DNA from: Tigheibacillus halophilus
GTDB lineage: Bacteria; Bacillota; Bacilli; Bacillales; Amphibacillaceae
Direction of reading: 5' to 3'
Assembly (NCBI RefSeq): GCF_042683165.1
Contig: NZ_JBHUIZ010000006.1
Location: 310,001-374,000 of the forward strand
DNA length: 64,000 nt
Part shown: positions 1 to 9,133 of the stretch, piece by piece
Position numbering within the stretch: position 1 is the stretch's first letter
How the letters are laid out: every line of letters starts with the position of its first letter
The notes under the pieces: generated by a model
Databases searched by the model: none
Told to the model about the DNA's origin: nothing
Seen by the model: the letters and a program-made list of their open reading frames with translations, nothing else
Program-made: the position numbers and the translations under genes

Positions 1-1157
1 TGAAAGGTATAAAGAAATGGAAAGTTTTACGAAAAAGAAAAACAATCTTGTTGAAGAATTACAAGGTGTGTAAGAGAGTTATAGATAATATTGAAAATAG
101 AACATTAAGAGAGAATAATATAAACGGTAAAATATATGGAAAAATAGCCAATCCAGAAAACCATACGATTTGGACAAAAGCTTATCCTAATTTTGGTTTT
201 AAGAAAGTAGCCATGGCTAAGGAGTTTACTGGAGAAGTTGCTAAAATAATAACAATAAATGATACGAAAAAAGGAACTTATTATTTGTTTGAGATAGAGA
301 ATACAAAGATAGGTTGGCTAGATTCTAGGGCGTTTGATATTGTTAAAGACCCAGTGTTGTTAAAGGAAAAGGAAATATCTTATATTGCTACGGTCAAACC
401 AAGGTATAAAGACTATTTCTGGGACAAACCCTATGGTTTAGAGAGAGCTAAGAAAATAGCAACAAATATGAAAGAATATAATTATAGTCTAGTAAAAATT
501 CAAAAAGAAGTAGTAACTCAAAAAGGGACGTATGCGCAAATAATGAAAGGAGGAGAGATGTTAGGCTGGTTAGATACAAATGCCTTAATCATAAGAGAAA
601 TGTTGGGAGTAGAGGTAGATAATAAATTTGTTCCATATCCTGATAAGAAAAACATTAATTTTGTCAATATGGGAAGACTTTCTCCCGAAAAAGCTCAGGA
701 TAATCTGATTTATGCATTTTCTAACTTCCATAAAAAACACAAAAATAGTAAACTATATATTCTGGGGAAAGGTCCATTGAAAGAATATTTAAAAAACATA
801 ATTAGTGATTTGGATTTGGAAAATTCCGTTTATCTAATGGGGCAGTTAGAAAACCCTTTTACTTTTATGAGAAAGTGTGATAGTTTTGTGCTTTCTTCTC
901 ATTATGAGGGGCAGCCAATGGTGTTATTAGAAGCGATGACATTGGGTATGAAAATAATTGCAACTGATATAGTAGCAAATCGAACAGTTTTGGAAAACGG
1001 GAAATTCGGATTACTTGTAGAGAATAGTATTCGAGGCCTTGAAAAAGGGTTAAACTTTATTGCAAACGAAGAAAATGTGGTTCAAATGGAACGGTTTGAT
1101 TATTATAAATATAATTCTATAGCAATGGATAACTTCGAAACTTGTCTATCAAAATAA
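1..1157 (+). CDS. GW-module GT4 glycosyltransferase, 5' truncated by window edge
   Basis: The reading frame is open from base 3 with no upstream stop, so the N-terminus lies outside the window; the TTG at 48 is probably internal. The first ~190 visible residues hold two SH3-like GW modules (IGWLDSRAF and LGWLDTNAL mark their ends). A GT-B C-terminal half follows: NMGRLSPEKAQDNL, ILGKGPL and the donor-site motif SSHYEGQPMVLLEAM, which is typical of GT4. GW modules usually bind teichoic acids, and the teichoic acid cluster follows, so a glycosyltransferase acting on a teichoic acid or glycopolymer is likely. The acceptor and sugar are unknown. The gene is strongly AT-rich. Confidence 0.75.
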   Translation, partial: KGIKKWKVLRKRKTILLKNYKVCKRVIDNIENRTLRENNINGKIYGKIANPENHTIWTKAYPNFGFKKVAMAKEFTGEVAKIITINDTKKGTYYLFEIENTKIGWLDSRAFDIVKDPVLLKEKEISYIATVKPRYKDYFWDKPYGLERAKKIATNMKEYNYSLVKIQKEVVTQKGTYAQIMKGGEMLGWLDTNALIIREMLGVEVDNKFVPYPDKKNINFVNMGRLSPEKAQDNLIYAFSNFHKKHKNSKLYILGKGPLKEYLKNIISDLDLENSVYLMGQLENPFTFMRKCDSFVLSSHYEGQPMVLLEAMTLGMKIIATDIVANRTVLENGKFGLLVENSIRGLEKGLNFIANEENVVQMERFDYYKYNSIAMDNFETCLSK

Positions 1158-1198
1158 AATTAATAATTATCTAACTGATATCTGTTTTTATCCAGATG

Positions 1199-1233
1199 GA
1201 TAGGTACTTTCTCAATTACGTAAAGTACCTATC
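1199..1233 (+). terminator. Hairpin after the GT4 gene
   Basis: There is a 12-bp perfect stem, GATAGGTACTTT at 1199-1210 and its complement at 1222-1233, with an 11-nt loop. The tail is only weakly T-rich (TTATAATAATT), so it may be a weak or bidirectional terminator. Confidence 0.4.
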
Positions 1234-1285
1234 TTATAATAATTCAGATGTTGGATAAATATTTAAGAAATAGGGGATTATAAAA

Positions 1286-3343
1286 ATGTTGGCCAAATTT
1301 GTTTCAATTAAATATTCCCAAGATAATAGTAAAGTTTTATTGAGTGGTGAGACTTCGGTATCTGCAAAGCATTTAATTACGAATAAACCTAGTATCTTCT
1401 TTCAAGAAAGACTTGACTATGATGATTTTTTTATTCCAAAAAGAATTTTTTTGGAAATAAATTGGAGGGAAAGTTTTTTTACAGCTGTAATTAGTATCAA
1501 TGAACTAAAAGGAAAATTCTTTGAAAGTAGAGTATGGGATTGTTTTATTTCTGTTGGAAATAAAGTCGAAAAAATTTCTATACAGCAAATCGATTTTTCA
1601 CCGGTGTCTTTATCTGCTGAGATTCCACTTTATGAAGCAAAGCTGTATAAAACAAAGATAGACACTTTGGCAATAATGGTAAAACAACAAGAGGTCCATA
1701 TAAATTCCGTTAATGGGATGATAGTTGATAATCAATTTTTGATAGATTTATCTGTATTTGCTGATTCCTTAGTTTATATTAAAAGTAGAAGCAACATATC
1801 TCTTGTATTTAAAAAGAGGATTCAGCCAGACATATTGTATCACCATCAAGTTATCACTTTTCCGGTATTTGAAAAAAATAAAAATTATTACTCGGCAAAA
1901 GTGGACTTATTAGAACTAATTAAATATGAAATTGTTCAACCTAAATCGACTTGGGACGTTTATATTAAAATCTGGAATGAAAAAGAAAATTTAATGAATG
2001 AATATCCATTTAATATTAATCTGTCTTCAGGGATTGTCGGTATTCGTCATTACATATTAAATACAGTAGAAATGAAATTTTACAAAAACTATATGAATGC
2101 CTTATCACTAACTATTTCTATTAATAAATCTCTATTTAAACTGAATCATATTGAAATTGAAGAGTCAATAAAACTAAAAGGAATAGTAAAAGGGTTGACG
2201 ATTGACAAATTTATTTTAAAAAAGGAAGCAACGTTTGATAATGGAGAGTTAATAAATACTGTCAGGGAATTAACATGTCACCAATTTAATAATAATTTTT
2301 CCGCGGATATTCCAATAATGAAAATCCTAAATGAAATAAGACTTGAAGACGACGCAGTCTATACTTTTTTTGGAGAATTAAGAGATCGAAAAACGGGTAT
2401 AATATTTCATGCACCTATTTATATAAATAGGGAACTGTCAATACCAGATCAAAATATTAAATTAAATAAAAATTATCAGATGAGATTAACTTCTTTTAAT
2501 TATAAATTAGCAATTAATTGTAAAGCTAAAACATATAAGACTGCAAGTAACACTGTAAAGATAGCTGTTTCGGGTTCTTGCTTTAGTCGCTTAGCTTTTA
2601 GCTCAAATGATTTTTACAATCCTGATTACAAGCAAAAATATCAGTTAGTGTATACACAATTCCATTCTTCTATTATCAGTTTAATGAGTAGCCCCGTGGA
2701 ATTTCCCGAAGATAAATTTGAAGGGTTTAACGATAGAGAAGTGAACTATTTAAGAAGCGATTTTAAGAAAGACTTTTTTACTCAATTGAAGTTAACTAAC
2801 CCTGATTTTCTTATATTGGACTTCTACATTGATGGATCAAAGGATATATTGTACTTAGATGCTAATCATATAATAACTATTAATTATATGTTAAGAAAAA
2901 ATATGAATTTTTTTTATGAAGTAGATAAAAATTCTGATGTTTTATCTCATCAGAATATTCATAGCTATTTACAATTATGGCAAGAAGCATTAGATAAATT
3001 TGTTGAAAAGATTGTGCAAATCATTCCTCAAGAAAGAATTATTTTACAGAGAGTACGGAAGACGGAGGAATACAAAACAAAAGATGGTAAAATAGAGAAA
3101 TTTAAAGGTAAAATAAAACATGTAAAACGCAGTAATTACTTGTTTGAATATATGGAAGAATACTTTATTAAATTATTACCAAATATAAACATTATTAACC
3201 TTGAAAAGAAAGAATATTATTCTCTTTATAACCATCCCGAAAATAATACACCAGACCATCTTAATTCCAGTTATTATAAGGATTTTATGAATCATTTAGA
3301 TGATATAACTATCAAATATCTGTTAAATAAAAATATCCAATAA
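1286..3343 (+). CDS. DUF6270-type SGNH-like surface-glycan protein
   Basis: This is a 685-residue protein with no signal peptide or membrane segment. The first ~420 residues are beta-rich and not recognised. The last ~250 look like a DUF6270/SGNH-type domain: a GSCFSR block that would carry the nucleophile serine, then LILDFYID, and a late D-H-L-N segment (PDHLNSSYY) suited to an Asp/His pair. Such domains occur in cell-wall glycopolymer loci and may act as hydrolases or acyltransferases; the function is inferred. The ATG follows AGGGGATT with good spacing. The gene is very AT-rich, like its left neighbour, which suggests they arrived together. Confidence 0.6.
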   Translation: MLAKFVSIKYSQDNSKVLLSGETSVSAKHLITNKPSIFFQERLDYDDFFIPKRIFLEINWRESFFTAVISINELKGKFFESRVWDCFISVGNKVEKISIQQIDFSPVSLSAEIPLYEAKLYKTKIDTLAIMVKQQEVHINSVNGMIVDNQFLIDLSVFADSLVYIKSRSNISLVFKKRIQPDILYHHQVITFPVFEKNKNYYSAKVDLLELIKYEIVQPKSTWDVYIKIWNEKENLMNEYPFNINLSSGIVGIRHYILNTVEMKFYKNYMNALSLTISINKSLFKLNHIEIEESIKLKGIVKGLTIDKFILKKEATFDNGELINTVRELTCHQFNNNFSADIPIMKILNEIRLEDDAVYTFFGELRDRKTGIIFHAPIYINRELSIPDQNIKLNKNYQMRLTSFNYKLAINCKAKTYKTASNTVKIAVSGSCFSRLAFSSNDFYNPDYKQKYQLVYTQFHSSIISLMSSPVEFPEDKFEGFNDREVNYLRSDFKKDFFTQLKLTNPDFLILDFYIDGSKDILYLDANHIITINYMLRKNMNFFYEVDKNSDVLSHQNIHSYLQLWQEALDKFVEKIVQIIPQERIILQRVRKTEEYKTKDGKIEKFKGKIKHVKRSNYLFEYMEEYFIKLLPNINIINLEKKEYYSLYNHPENNTPDHLNSSYYKDFMNHLDDITIKYLLNKNIQ

Positions 3344-3773
3344 AAAAAGGTATGACAAGAAAAATATTTAATTAGGTAATGTAAAAGGGTGAATTATAAG
3401 TCGTCAAAAGTAGAGTTGATTAGTAAAGTATAAATTGTAAGCACAATAAAATTAACGATTCAGCAGACGTTGGAGGAGGTAAGGGACTTTTCTATCCAAG
3501 GAGTGATAAAAAGAAAAGACGAAAGTTTAATAAAAACAGCAAATAATTGTGGGATTGGGCTGATAACTAAACAAGCTTTTAACCCCAACAAAATTGAAAT
3601 ATGATTTAATTGGCTGGAGCAAGAAGAAATACAGATAGAGTATCGTGATATTTTATATTCTACTGAAATCTAACAAAATGAATAAACTGCTGAATTATAA
3701 ATCTATTGATAATAAACGTCTGATGCAGTATAGCAAAAACAGAACATAAACACCTAAATTGGAGTATACAATT
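3344..3773. other. Intergenic stretch with a possible decayed ORF
   Basis: No intact gene is seen. On the + strand a frame open from 3434 to the TGA at about 3603 (ending in NPNKIEI) is followed, after that stop, by about 22 more sensible-looking codons ending at 3673. This could be a short gene broken by a stop, or chance. The tagH ribosome-binding site GGAG lies at 3761-3764. Confidence 0.3.
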
Positions 3774-5426
3774 ATGCCCTATTCTATTGTTTTTAAAAGC
3801 GTTACAAAAAAATACAAAATGTACGACAATCCAAAAGATAAAATAAAAGGTGTCATTCTCCCCGAAAAAGTCGGGGAGGACTTTTTCGCATTGCAAAATG
3901 TAAGTTTTACGGCGAAAAAAGGGGATGTCATTGGTGTGATTGGTGTTAATGGAGCCGGAAAGTCAACTTTATCCAACCTGATTGCAGGAATTTCTCCTCC
4001 AACTACAGGGGAAATTAAACTCAATGGACAAGCAGCTTTAATTGCTATCAATTCTGGTTTGAACGGTCAGTTGACTGGAAGGGAAAACATTGAATTGAAA
4101 TGTTTAATGCTCGGCTTCAGTAAAAAGGAAACGAAGGCACTGATGCCTGATATAGAAGAATTTGCCGATATTGGTAAATTTATTGATCAGCCGGTAAAAA
4201 ATTATTCAAGTGGTATGAAATCTCGGCTTGGATTTGCTATATCGATTAATATTGATCCGGATATTCTTGTCATAGATGAGGCATTGTCAGTTGGAGATCA
4301 AACTTTTGCTAATAAATGTCTTGATAAGATGAATGAATTCAAGGAAAAAGGGAAAACGATCTTTTTTATCAGTCATTCGATTGGACAGGTGAAAAAGTTT
4401 TGTCAAAAGGCGTTATGGCTGGAGGCTGGAATGGTCAGGGCTTACGGAACAATAGAAGAAGTTGTTCCCGAATACCAGACTTTTCTAAAGGAATACAAAG
4501 CCATGTCAAAAGAAGAAAAACTTCAATTCAAGAAAATGGTTAATGAAAAACGCAGTAAACTGATGAAAGTGGAACAGTCAGTTGTAATTGAAGAGAAAAA
4601 GGAAGATAAGACCTTAACGGCTTCCAGGGTAACAAGGAGCAGTATTAAATCTTTTAAGAAAAGAATAAAATACTTTGTTGTCATATTATTTATTTTATTG
4701 TTAGTTGGAGCTGGGATGTTTACCAATTATAAATTTGACTTGATAGATAGATTTTTTGCAGACACGGCTATTAAAAATGAAACGGATAAAAATCTAAACA
4801 CAGAAGGGCCTAACAATAATCCGGTCGTTTCTTCTGATAATCAAAATAAGGATAATGACAATCAGATGGAGGAGCAAGATGATATAAGATATGTTAATGT
4901 GCGTAGTGCTTATATTCGGGCTGAACATGATTTGGACAGTGAAGCATCATCTGTGACCGGTTTTGGCAGCCCATACAAAGTGAGTGACTCATACGCCGAT
5001 GAAGAAAATGATGTGGAATGGCTGCAAGTTACCAGCGTGGATTCCGATAAGGAAACTGGTTGGATCAGTTCCAAGCTATTGACAATCATTAAAGACAATT
5101 CTTCAGATGATAGTTTGGTAGCTAGCTTAGATGAATTATTGGGGATTGATTTGAATAATCATACCGAAATATTAGGGCAGAATGAGGAAACAATGGAATA
5201 TGCTGACCGAGATCATACTGTGAAAGATGGTAAAATAACTTCTGTTACTTTACAGACAAACCCTGCCGCTAAAGATATGATTACTGCACGACTAGGTGAA
5301 CCCCAATTGAAATCTAAAAATGCCTTAATGTATTCTGGAGGTAAATATTATTATATAATCGACCTACCGGAGAATGATAATGCTGAGTCGATAACGATTG
5401 GTATCCGGGATGCTAGTGAAGATTAG
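3774..5426 (+). CDS. tagH: Teichoic acid ABC transporter ATPase TagH, long form with SH3b domain
   Basis: This is the ATPase of the wall teichoic acid exporter TagGH. Walker A GVNGAGKST lies at ~57-65, the signature YSSGMKSRLG at ~144, Walker B ILVIDEA at ~164 and the H-loop ISHS at ~198. A membrane segment at about 298-318 leads to an extracytoplasmic part: an acidic linker, a bacterial SH3b domain (YVNVRSAYIRAE to GWISSKLL) and a final ~100-residue domain. This layout and the 550-residue length match long TagH of Bacillus. The ATG at 3774 is chosen because an upstream TTG at 3759 overlaps the GGAG site. A terminator follows, so it seems to be transcribed apart from tagG. A short TagH paralogue lies at 6447. 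Confidence 0.9.
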   Translation: MPYSIVFKSVTKKYKMYDNPKDKIKGVILPEKVGEDFFALQNVSFTAKKGDVIGVIGVNGAGKSTLSNLIAGISPPTTGEIKLNGQAALIAINSGLNGQLTGRENIELKCLMLGFSKKETKALMPDIEEFADIGKFIDQPVKNYSSGMKSRLGFAISINIDPDILVIDEALSVGDQTFANKCLDKMNEFKEKGKTIFFISHSIGQVKKFCQKALWLEAGMVRAYGTIEEVVPEYQTFLKEYKAMSKEEKLQFKKMVNEKRSKLMKVEQSVVIEEKKEDKTLTASRVTRSSIKSFKKRIKYFVVILFILLLVGAGMFTNYKFDLIDRFFADTAIKNETDKNLNTEGPNNNPVVSSDNQNKDNDNQMEEQDDIRYVNVRSAYIRAEHDLDSEASSVTGFGSPYKVSDSYADEENDVEWLQVTSVDSDKETGWISSKLLTIIKDNSSDDSLVASLDELLGIDLNNHTEILGQNEETMEYADRDHTVKDGKITSVTLQTNPAAKDMITARLGEPQLKSKNALMYSGGKYYYIIDLPENDNAESITIGIRDASED

Positions 5427-5468
5427 ATATATGTGTTTCTTTCCTATAAAGGTAGGAATTTATCAATC

Positions 5469-5494
5469 GGCCTGCTTAAAAAAGTAGGCCTTTT
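5469..5494 (+). terminator. Rho-independent terminator of long tagH
   Basis: GGCCTGCTT pairs with AAGTAGGCC (one G-T pair), followed by TTTT. It separates tagH from tagG. Confidence 0.75.
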
Positions 5495-5606
5495 CGTACG
5501 ATTGTTTTTTAAAATGGAAACTTGTATAATCTATAAATGGTACTAATGAGTTAAATTATTATAAACAGCCATAAATTTAATATGTACAAGTTGAGAGGAT
5601 ATACTT

Positions 5607-6431
5607 ATGAAATCAGCTTTTATTGTTATCAAGGAACAGATAAGAAATTTTTATTTGATCAGAAGATTATCGTTATATGAATTGAAAAGTAAAAATAAAA
5701 ATAACTATTTGGGAATACTCTGGGAGTTTTTAAACCCGGCCATCCAAATCCTAATTTATTGGTTTGTCTTTGGTACTTTGAGAAGCAGGGATCCGGTCGA
5801 AGTAGGGGGAGTGGAGATCCAGTTTTTCAGTTGGTTACTGGCAGCTTTCTTTCTGTGGAATTTCTGTTATCAATCAATTATTCAAGGATCGAAGTCGATT
5901 TATACAAAGCTTAGGATGCTCTCAAAAATGAATTTCCCAATGAGTGTCATTCCGAGCTACATTATTTTTTCTCAACTGTATATTCATATCATCATGCTGA
6001 TTGTATCGATTGGTATCTTACAGCTTAGTGGGTTCTATGTGAATATATATTACCTTCAGATCATTTATTTTATGTTTGCAGCGTATTGTTTGGTTTTTGC
6101 AATTTCGTTAATCACGTCGACACTCTCGACAATAGTAAGGGATTTTCATATGTTGCTTAATTCTTCGCTGCGAATGTTATTATATGTATCGGGTATACTG
6201 TGGCCGCTCTCTATATTGAATAAAAGTTTCCCTGAAATGGTGCAAATACTGAAATTAAATCCACTTATTTACCTAATTGAAGGATATCGCTCTGCCTTGT
6301 TCGGTGTAGATTGGTATTTCATCACCCATTGGGAATACACGATTTATTTTTGGGGATTAGTAATAGTACTGTTCCTGATTGGTGCGAAATTGCATGTCAA
6401 GTTCAGAAGACATTTCATCGACTTCCTGTAA
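5607..6431 (+). CDS. tagG: Teichoic acid ABC transporter permease TagG
   Basis: This ABC-2 type permease has 274 residues and about six membrane segments. The early motif LYELKSKNKNNYLGILWEF is typical of TagG/RfbA-like polysaccharide exporters, and the C-terminal half carries LNSSLRMLLYVSGILWP and LNPLIYLIEGYRSALFG. It forms the channel that moves teichoic acid on its lipid carrier across the membrane, driven by TagH. The start follows GAGAGGATATACTT. It is followed after 15 bases by a second, short TagH, so the tagG-tagH2 pair could work without the long TagH upstream. Confidence 0.92.
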   Translation: MKSAFIVIKEQIRNFYLIRRLSLYELKSKNKNNYLGILWEFLNPAIQILIYWFVFGTLRSRDPVEVGGVEIQFFSWLLAAFFLWNFCYQSIIQGSKSIYTKLRMLSKMNFPMSVIPSYIIFSQLYIHIIMLIVSIGILQLSGFYVNIYYLQIIYFMFAAYCLVFAISLITSTLSTIVRDFHMLLNSSLRMLLYVSGILWPLSILNKSFPEMVQILKLNPLIYLIEGYRSALFGVDWYFITHWEYTIYFWGLVIVLFLIGAKLHVKFRRHFIDFL

Positions 6432-6446
6432 AGGCTTGTGACATTT

Positions 6447-7247
6447 ATGGAAAAATCAATTATTGTAAATAATGTTTCTAAAAAGTATAAATTATATCAA
6501 CGGAAAAAAGAGCAATTGTTGGATGTAGTTACTTCGAAAAACTATGGCCAGGATTTTTACGCGTTGGCAAATGTTAATTTTACAGCTGAAAAAGGAGACG
6601 TTGTAGGTTTTATCGGGATAAACGGTTCAGGTAAATCTACTTTATCTAATATCATTGCCGGGATAGTACCGGAAACCTCCGGAACAATTCAGGTGAACGG
6701 AGAGGCAGCTTTAATCGCTGTTTCTGCGGGTTTGAAAGGGGAACTCACAGGCAGAGAGAATATTGAGTTAAAATGTTTAATGCTTGGTTTCTCTAAAAAA
6801 GAAGTTAAAGAAATGGAAGAGGATATCATTTCGTTTTCAGAACTGGATAAATTCATCGACCAGCCTGTGAAATCTTATTCCAGTGGGATGAAGTCCAGGC
6901 TTGGGTTTGCTATTTCTGTCAGTGTCAATCCAGATATCTTAATCATTGATGAAGCACTTTCTGTTGGTGATAAAGCATTTGCCGAAAAAAGCCTTGACAA
7001 AATGAGAGAGTTTAAAGACCAAGGTAAAACAATGATATTTGTCAGTCATTCCATCAGCCAAATGAAACAGTTTTGTGAGAAAATTTTATGGCTGGAATAT
7101 GGAATGGTGAAGGATTTCGGAACTGTAGAAGAAGTAATGCCTAAGTACCAGAAGTTTCTGAAGCAATGGAAGAAAATGAGTAAAGAAGAAAGAGAAACGT
7201 ATAAGGAACAGGGGTATCAAAAACAAAAAGAATTATTAGGAGTTTAA
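6447..7247 (+). CDS. tagH: Teichoic acid ABC transporter ATPase TagH, short form
   Basis: This 266-residue ATPase contains only the nucleotide-binding domain: Walker A GINGSGKST, signature YSSGMKSRLG and Walker B ILIIDEA. It is closely similar to the first ~270 residues of the long TagH at 3774 but ends without the membrane segment and SH3b part. The ATG at 6447 is preferred; a GTG at 6438 is in frame but sits only three bases from AAGG. It lies 15 bases after tagG and ends at a strong terminator. Two TagH copies for one TagG suggests duplication with loss or gain of the C-terminal extension. Confidence 0.88.
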   Translation: MEKSIIVNNVSKKYKLYQRKKEQLLDVVTSKNYGQDFYALANVNFTAEKGDVVGFIGINGSGKSTLSNIIAGIVPETSGTIQVNGEAALIAVSAGLKGELTGRENIELKCLMLGFSKKEVKEMEEDIISFSELDKFIDQPVKSYSSGMKSRLGFAISVSVNPDILIIDEALSVGDKAFAEKSLDKMREFKDQGKTMIFVSHSISQMKQFCEKILWLEYGMVKDFGTVEEVMPKYQKFLKQWKKMSKEERETYKEQGYQKQKELLGV

Positions 7248-7252
7248 TTTTG

Positions 7253-7306
7253 CCTCTTGTGTAATGGTTGTTTAAACTGACTATTATACAAGAGGTTTTG
7301 ATTTTT
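7253..7306 (+). terminator. Terminator of tagG-tagH
   Basis: CCTCTTGTGTAAT (7253-7265) pairs with ATTATACAAGAGG (7283-7295), a 13-bp stem with one G-T pair, followed by TTTTGATTTTT. Confidence 0.78.
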
Positions 7307-7397
7307 AGAAGACCAAAACCATTAAATTTCAGCTGAAGGATGAACTTCTTCGACAATATGTTATAATATCCATAATAACCATTACGAGGTGAAAAAG

Positions 7398-8111
7398 TTG
7401 ATTTATGCTGGTATTTTAGCAGGTGGAAAAGGAACAAGAATGGGAAATGTTCCAATGCCTAAACAATTTTTGACATTAAACGACAAGCCAATCATTGTAC
7501 ACACCATTGAGAAATTCTTGTTAAATAACAAATTCGAAAAAATTATTATTGCAACACCTAAAGAGTGGATTAACCATACGAATGATATATTGAAAAAATA
7601 TAGTATAGACCTTCCAGTAGTGACAGTCGTTAGTGGCGGAACGGATAGAAACGAAACAATTATGAATATCATTGATTATATCGAACAAGAGAACGGTCTG
7701 AATGATGATGATATCATCGTTACCCATGACGCAGTAAGACCATTCTTGACACATCGTATTATTGAAGAGAATATTGAGCATGGTTTAAGAAACAGCGCTG
7801 TGGATACTGTAATCCCGGCTATTGATACCATTGTGGAATCTACTGATGAAACATTTATTTCTTCTATTCCGCGAAGAGATTATATGTATCAAGGACAGAC
7901 ACCACAAACGTTTCATATAAAAAAACTAAAAGAACTTTATGGCAATTTATCAGTAGCGGACAAGAAGATACTCTCCGATGCCTGTAAGATTTTTTCACTT
8001 AGTGATGAAAAAGTGAAGTTGGTTCAAGGAGAAATATTCAATATTAAAGTAACTACCCCTTATGATTTAAAAGTTGCCAATGCGATTATTAAGGAGAGCA
8101 TTGATAAATGA
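7398..8111 (+). CDS. tarI: Ribitol-5-phosphate cytidylyltransferase TarI
   Basis: This is an IspD/TarI family nucleotidyltransferase that makes CDP-ribitol from CTP and ribitol 5-phosphate. The N-terminal nucleotide loop is AGILAGGKGTRMG and the metal/substrate region is VTHDAVRPF. VDTVIPAIDTIVES and YQGQTPQTFH are characteristic of TarI rather than IspD, and tarJ follows with a 4-base overlap. The TTG at 7398 gives MIYAGILAGG, the usual TarI N-terminus, with AGGTG six bases upstream; a GTG at 7389 overlaps that site. A TATAAT at 7362-7367 may be the -10 box of a tar operon promoter, but no clear -35 box is seen. Confidence 0.92.
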   Translation: MIYAGILAGGKGTRMGNVPMPKQFLTLNDKPIIVHTIEKFLLNNKFEKIIIATPKEWINHTNDILKKYSIDLPVVTVVSGGTDRNETIMNIIDYIEQENGLNDDDIIVTHDAVRPFLTHRIIEENIEHGLRNSAVDTVIPAIDTIVESTDETFISSIPRRDYMYQGQTPQTFHIKKLKELYGNLSVADKKILSDACKIFSLSDEKVKLVQGEIFNIKVTTPYDLKVANAIIKESIDK

Positions 8112-9133
8112 TCAACCAAGTATACCGACTTGTTTCGCCGAGGCAGTTTGAGATTACTTACAAGGACAAAAGTATTATCGCAAACGATGTTGTAGTACGC
8201 CCTACACATCTTTCGATTTGTGCTGCGGACCAACGGTACTATACAGGTTCCAGAGGGAAAGAAGCAATGAAAAAGAAACTCCCGATGGCTTTAATCCATG
8301 AAGGTGTTGGAGAGGTGGTATTCGATCCGGCAAAAGAGCTTCCCATTGGTACGAAGGTAGTGATGGTACCGAATACACCAACAGAGGCGGATCCTTATAT
8401 CGCTGAAAATTATTTACGGACAAGCAAGTTTAGGTCTAGCGGCTACGATGGCTTCATGCAGGATTATGTATTCATGAATCGAAATCGTTTAGTAGAACTA
8501 CCCGAAGAATTGAATATGGATGTTGCAGCGTTCACAGAGCTTGTCACAATTGCTGTCCATGCGATAAGCAGATTTGAACATAAAGCACATCAAAAGAGAG
8601 ATACGTTTGGTGTATGGGGAGACGGCAATTTGGGGTATATCGCTTGCTTGATTTTGAAAAAACTCTATCCAGACAGTAAAGTGATCATCTTTGGAAAAAC
8701 AGATTATAAATTAAGCCATTTTTCCTTTGTTGATGACGCTGTGAAAATTGATGAAATTCCTGAAACGCTTACCATCGATCACGCGATTGAATGTGCAGGA
8801 GGCAAAGGCAGTCAATATGCAATCGATCAAATTATCGATCATATCAATCCTGAAGGTACTGTTTGTTTGCTAGGGGTAAGTGAATACCCAGTGGAAGTCA
8901 ACACAAGGATGGTATTGGAAAAAGGACTAACCGTGCTTGGCAGCAGCAGAAGTGGCGCTACAGACTTTCAACGAACTGTCGATATATATAAAGCCTATCC
9001 TGAAGTAGTCGATTATCTAGGTACACTTGTTGGCAATGTACATCATGTTGCAAAACTTGGTGAGATCACTGAGGCGTTTGAAAGTGATTTATCCAGTTCC
9101 TGGGGCAAGACTGTCATGAGGTGGAAGATCTAA
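8108..9133 (+). CDS. tarJ: Ribulose-5-phosphate reductase TarJ
   Basis: This zinc-type alcohol dehydrogenase (341 residues) reduces ribulose 5-phosphate to ribitol 5-phosphate with NADPH, feeding TarI. Visible features are the N-terminal LSICAADQRYYTG catalytic Cys region, HEGVGEVV with the conserved Glu, and the cofactor loop VWGDGNLGYIACLIL. The structural four-Cys zinc lobe is missing, as in other TarJ proteins. ATGA overlap with tarI shows translational coupling. TarIJ together define poly(ribitol phosphate) teichoic acid as the likely polymer. Confidence 0.92.
   Translation: MINQVYRLVSPRQFEITYKDKSIIANDVVVRPTHLSICAADQRYYTGSRGKEAMKKKLPMALIHEGVGEVVFDPAKELPIGTKVVMVPNTPTEADPYIAENYLRTSKFRSSGYDGFMQDYVFMNRNRLVELPEELNMDVAAFTELVTIAVHAISRFEHKAHQKRDTFGVWGDGNLGYIACLILKKLYPDSKVIIFGKTDYKLSHFSFVDDAVKIDEIPETLTIDHAIECAGGKGSQYAIDQIIDHINPEGTVCLLGVSEYPVEVNTRMVLEKGLTVLGSSRSGATDFQRTVDIYKAYPEVVDYLGTLVGNVHHVAKLGEITEAFESDLSSSWGKTVMRWKI

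Noticed and set aside
7389..8111. IspD (isoprenoid pathway) as identity of the cytidylyltransferase
   Set aside because: It is coupled to tarJ and carries TarI-specific blocks, so ribitol phosphate is the better substrate.
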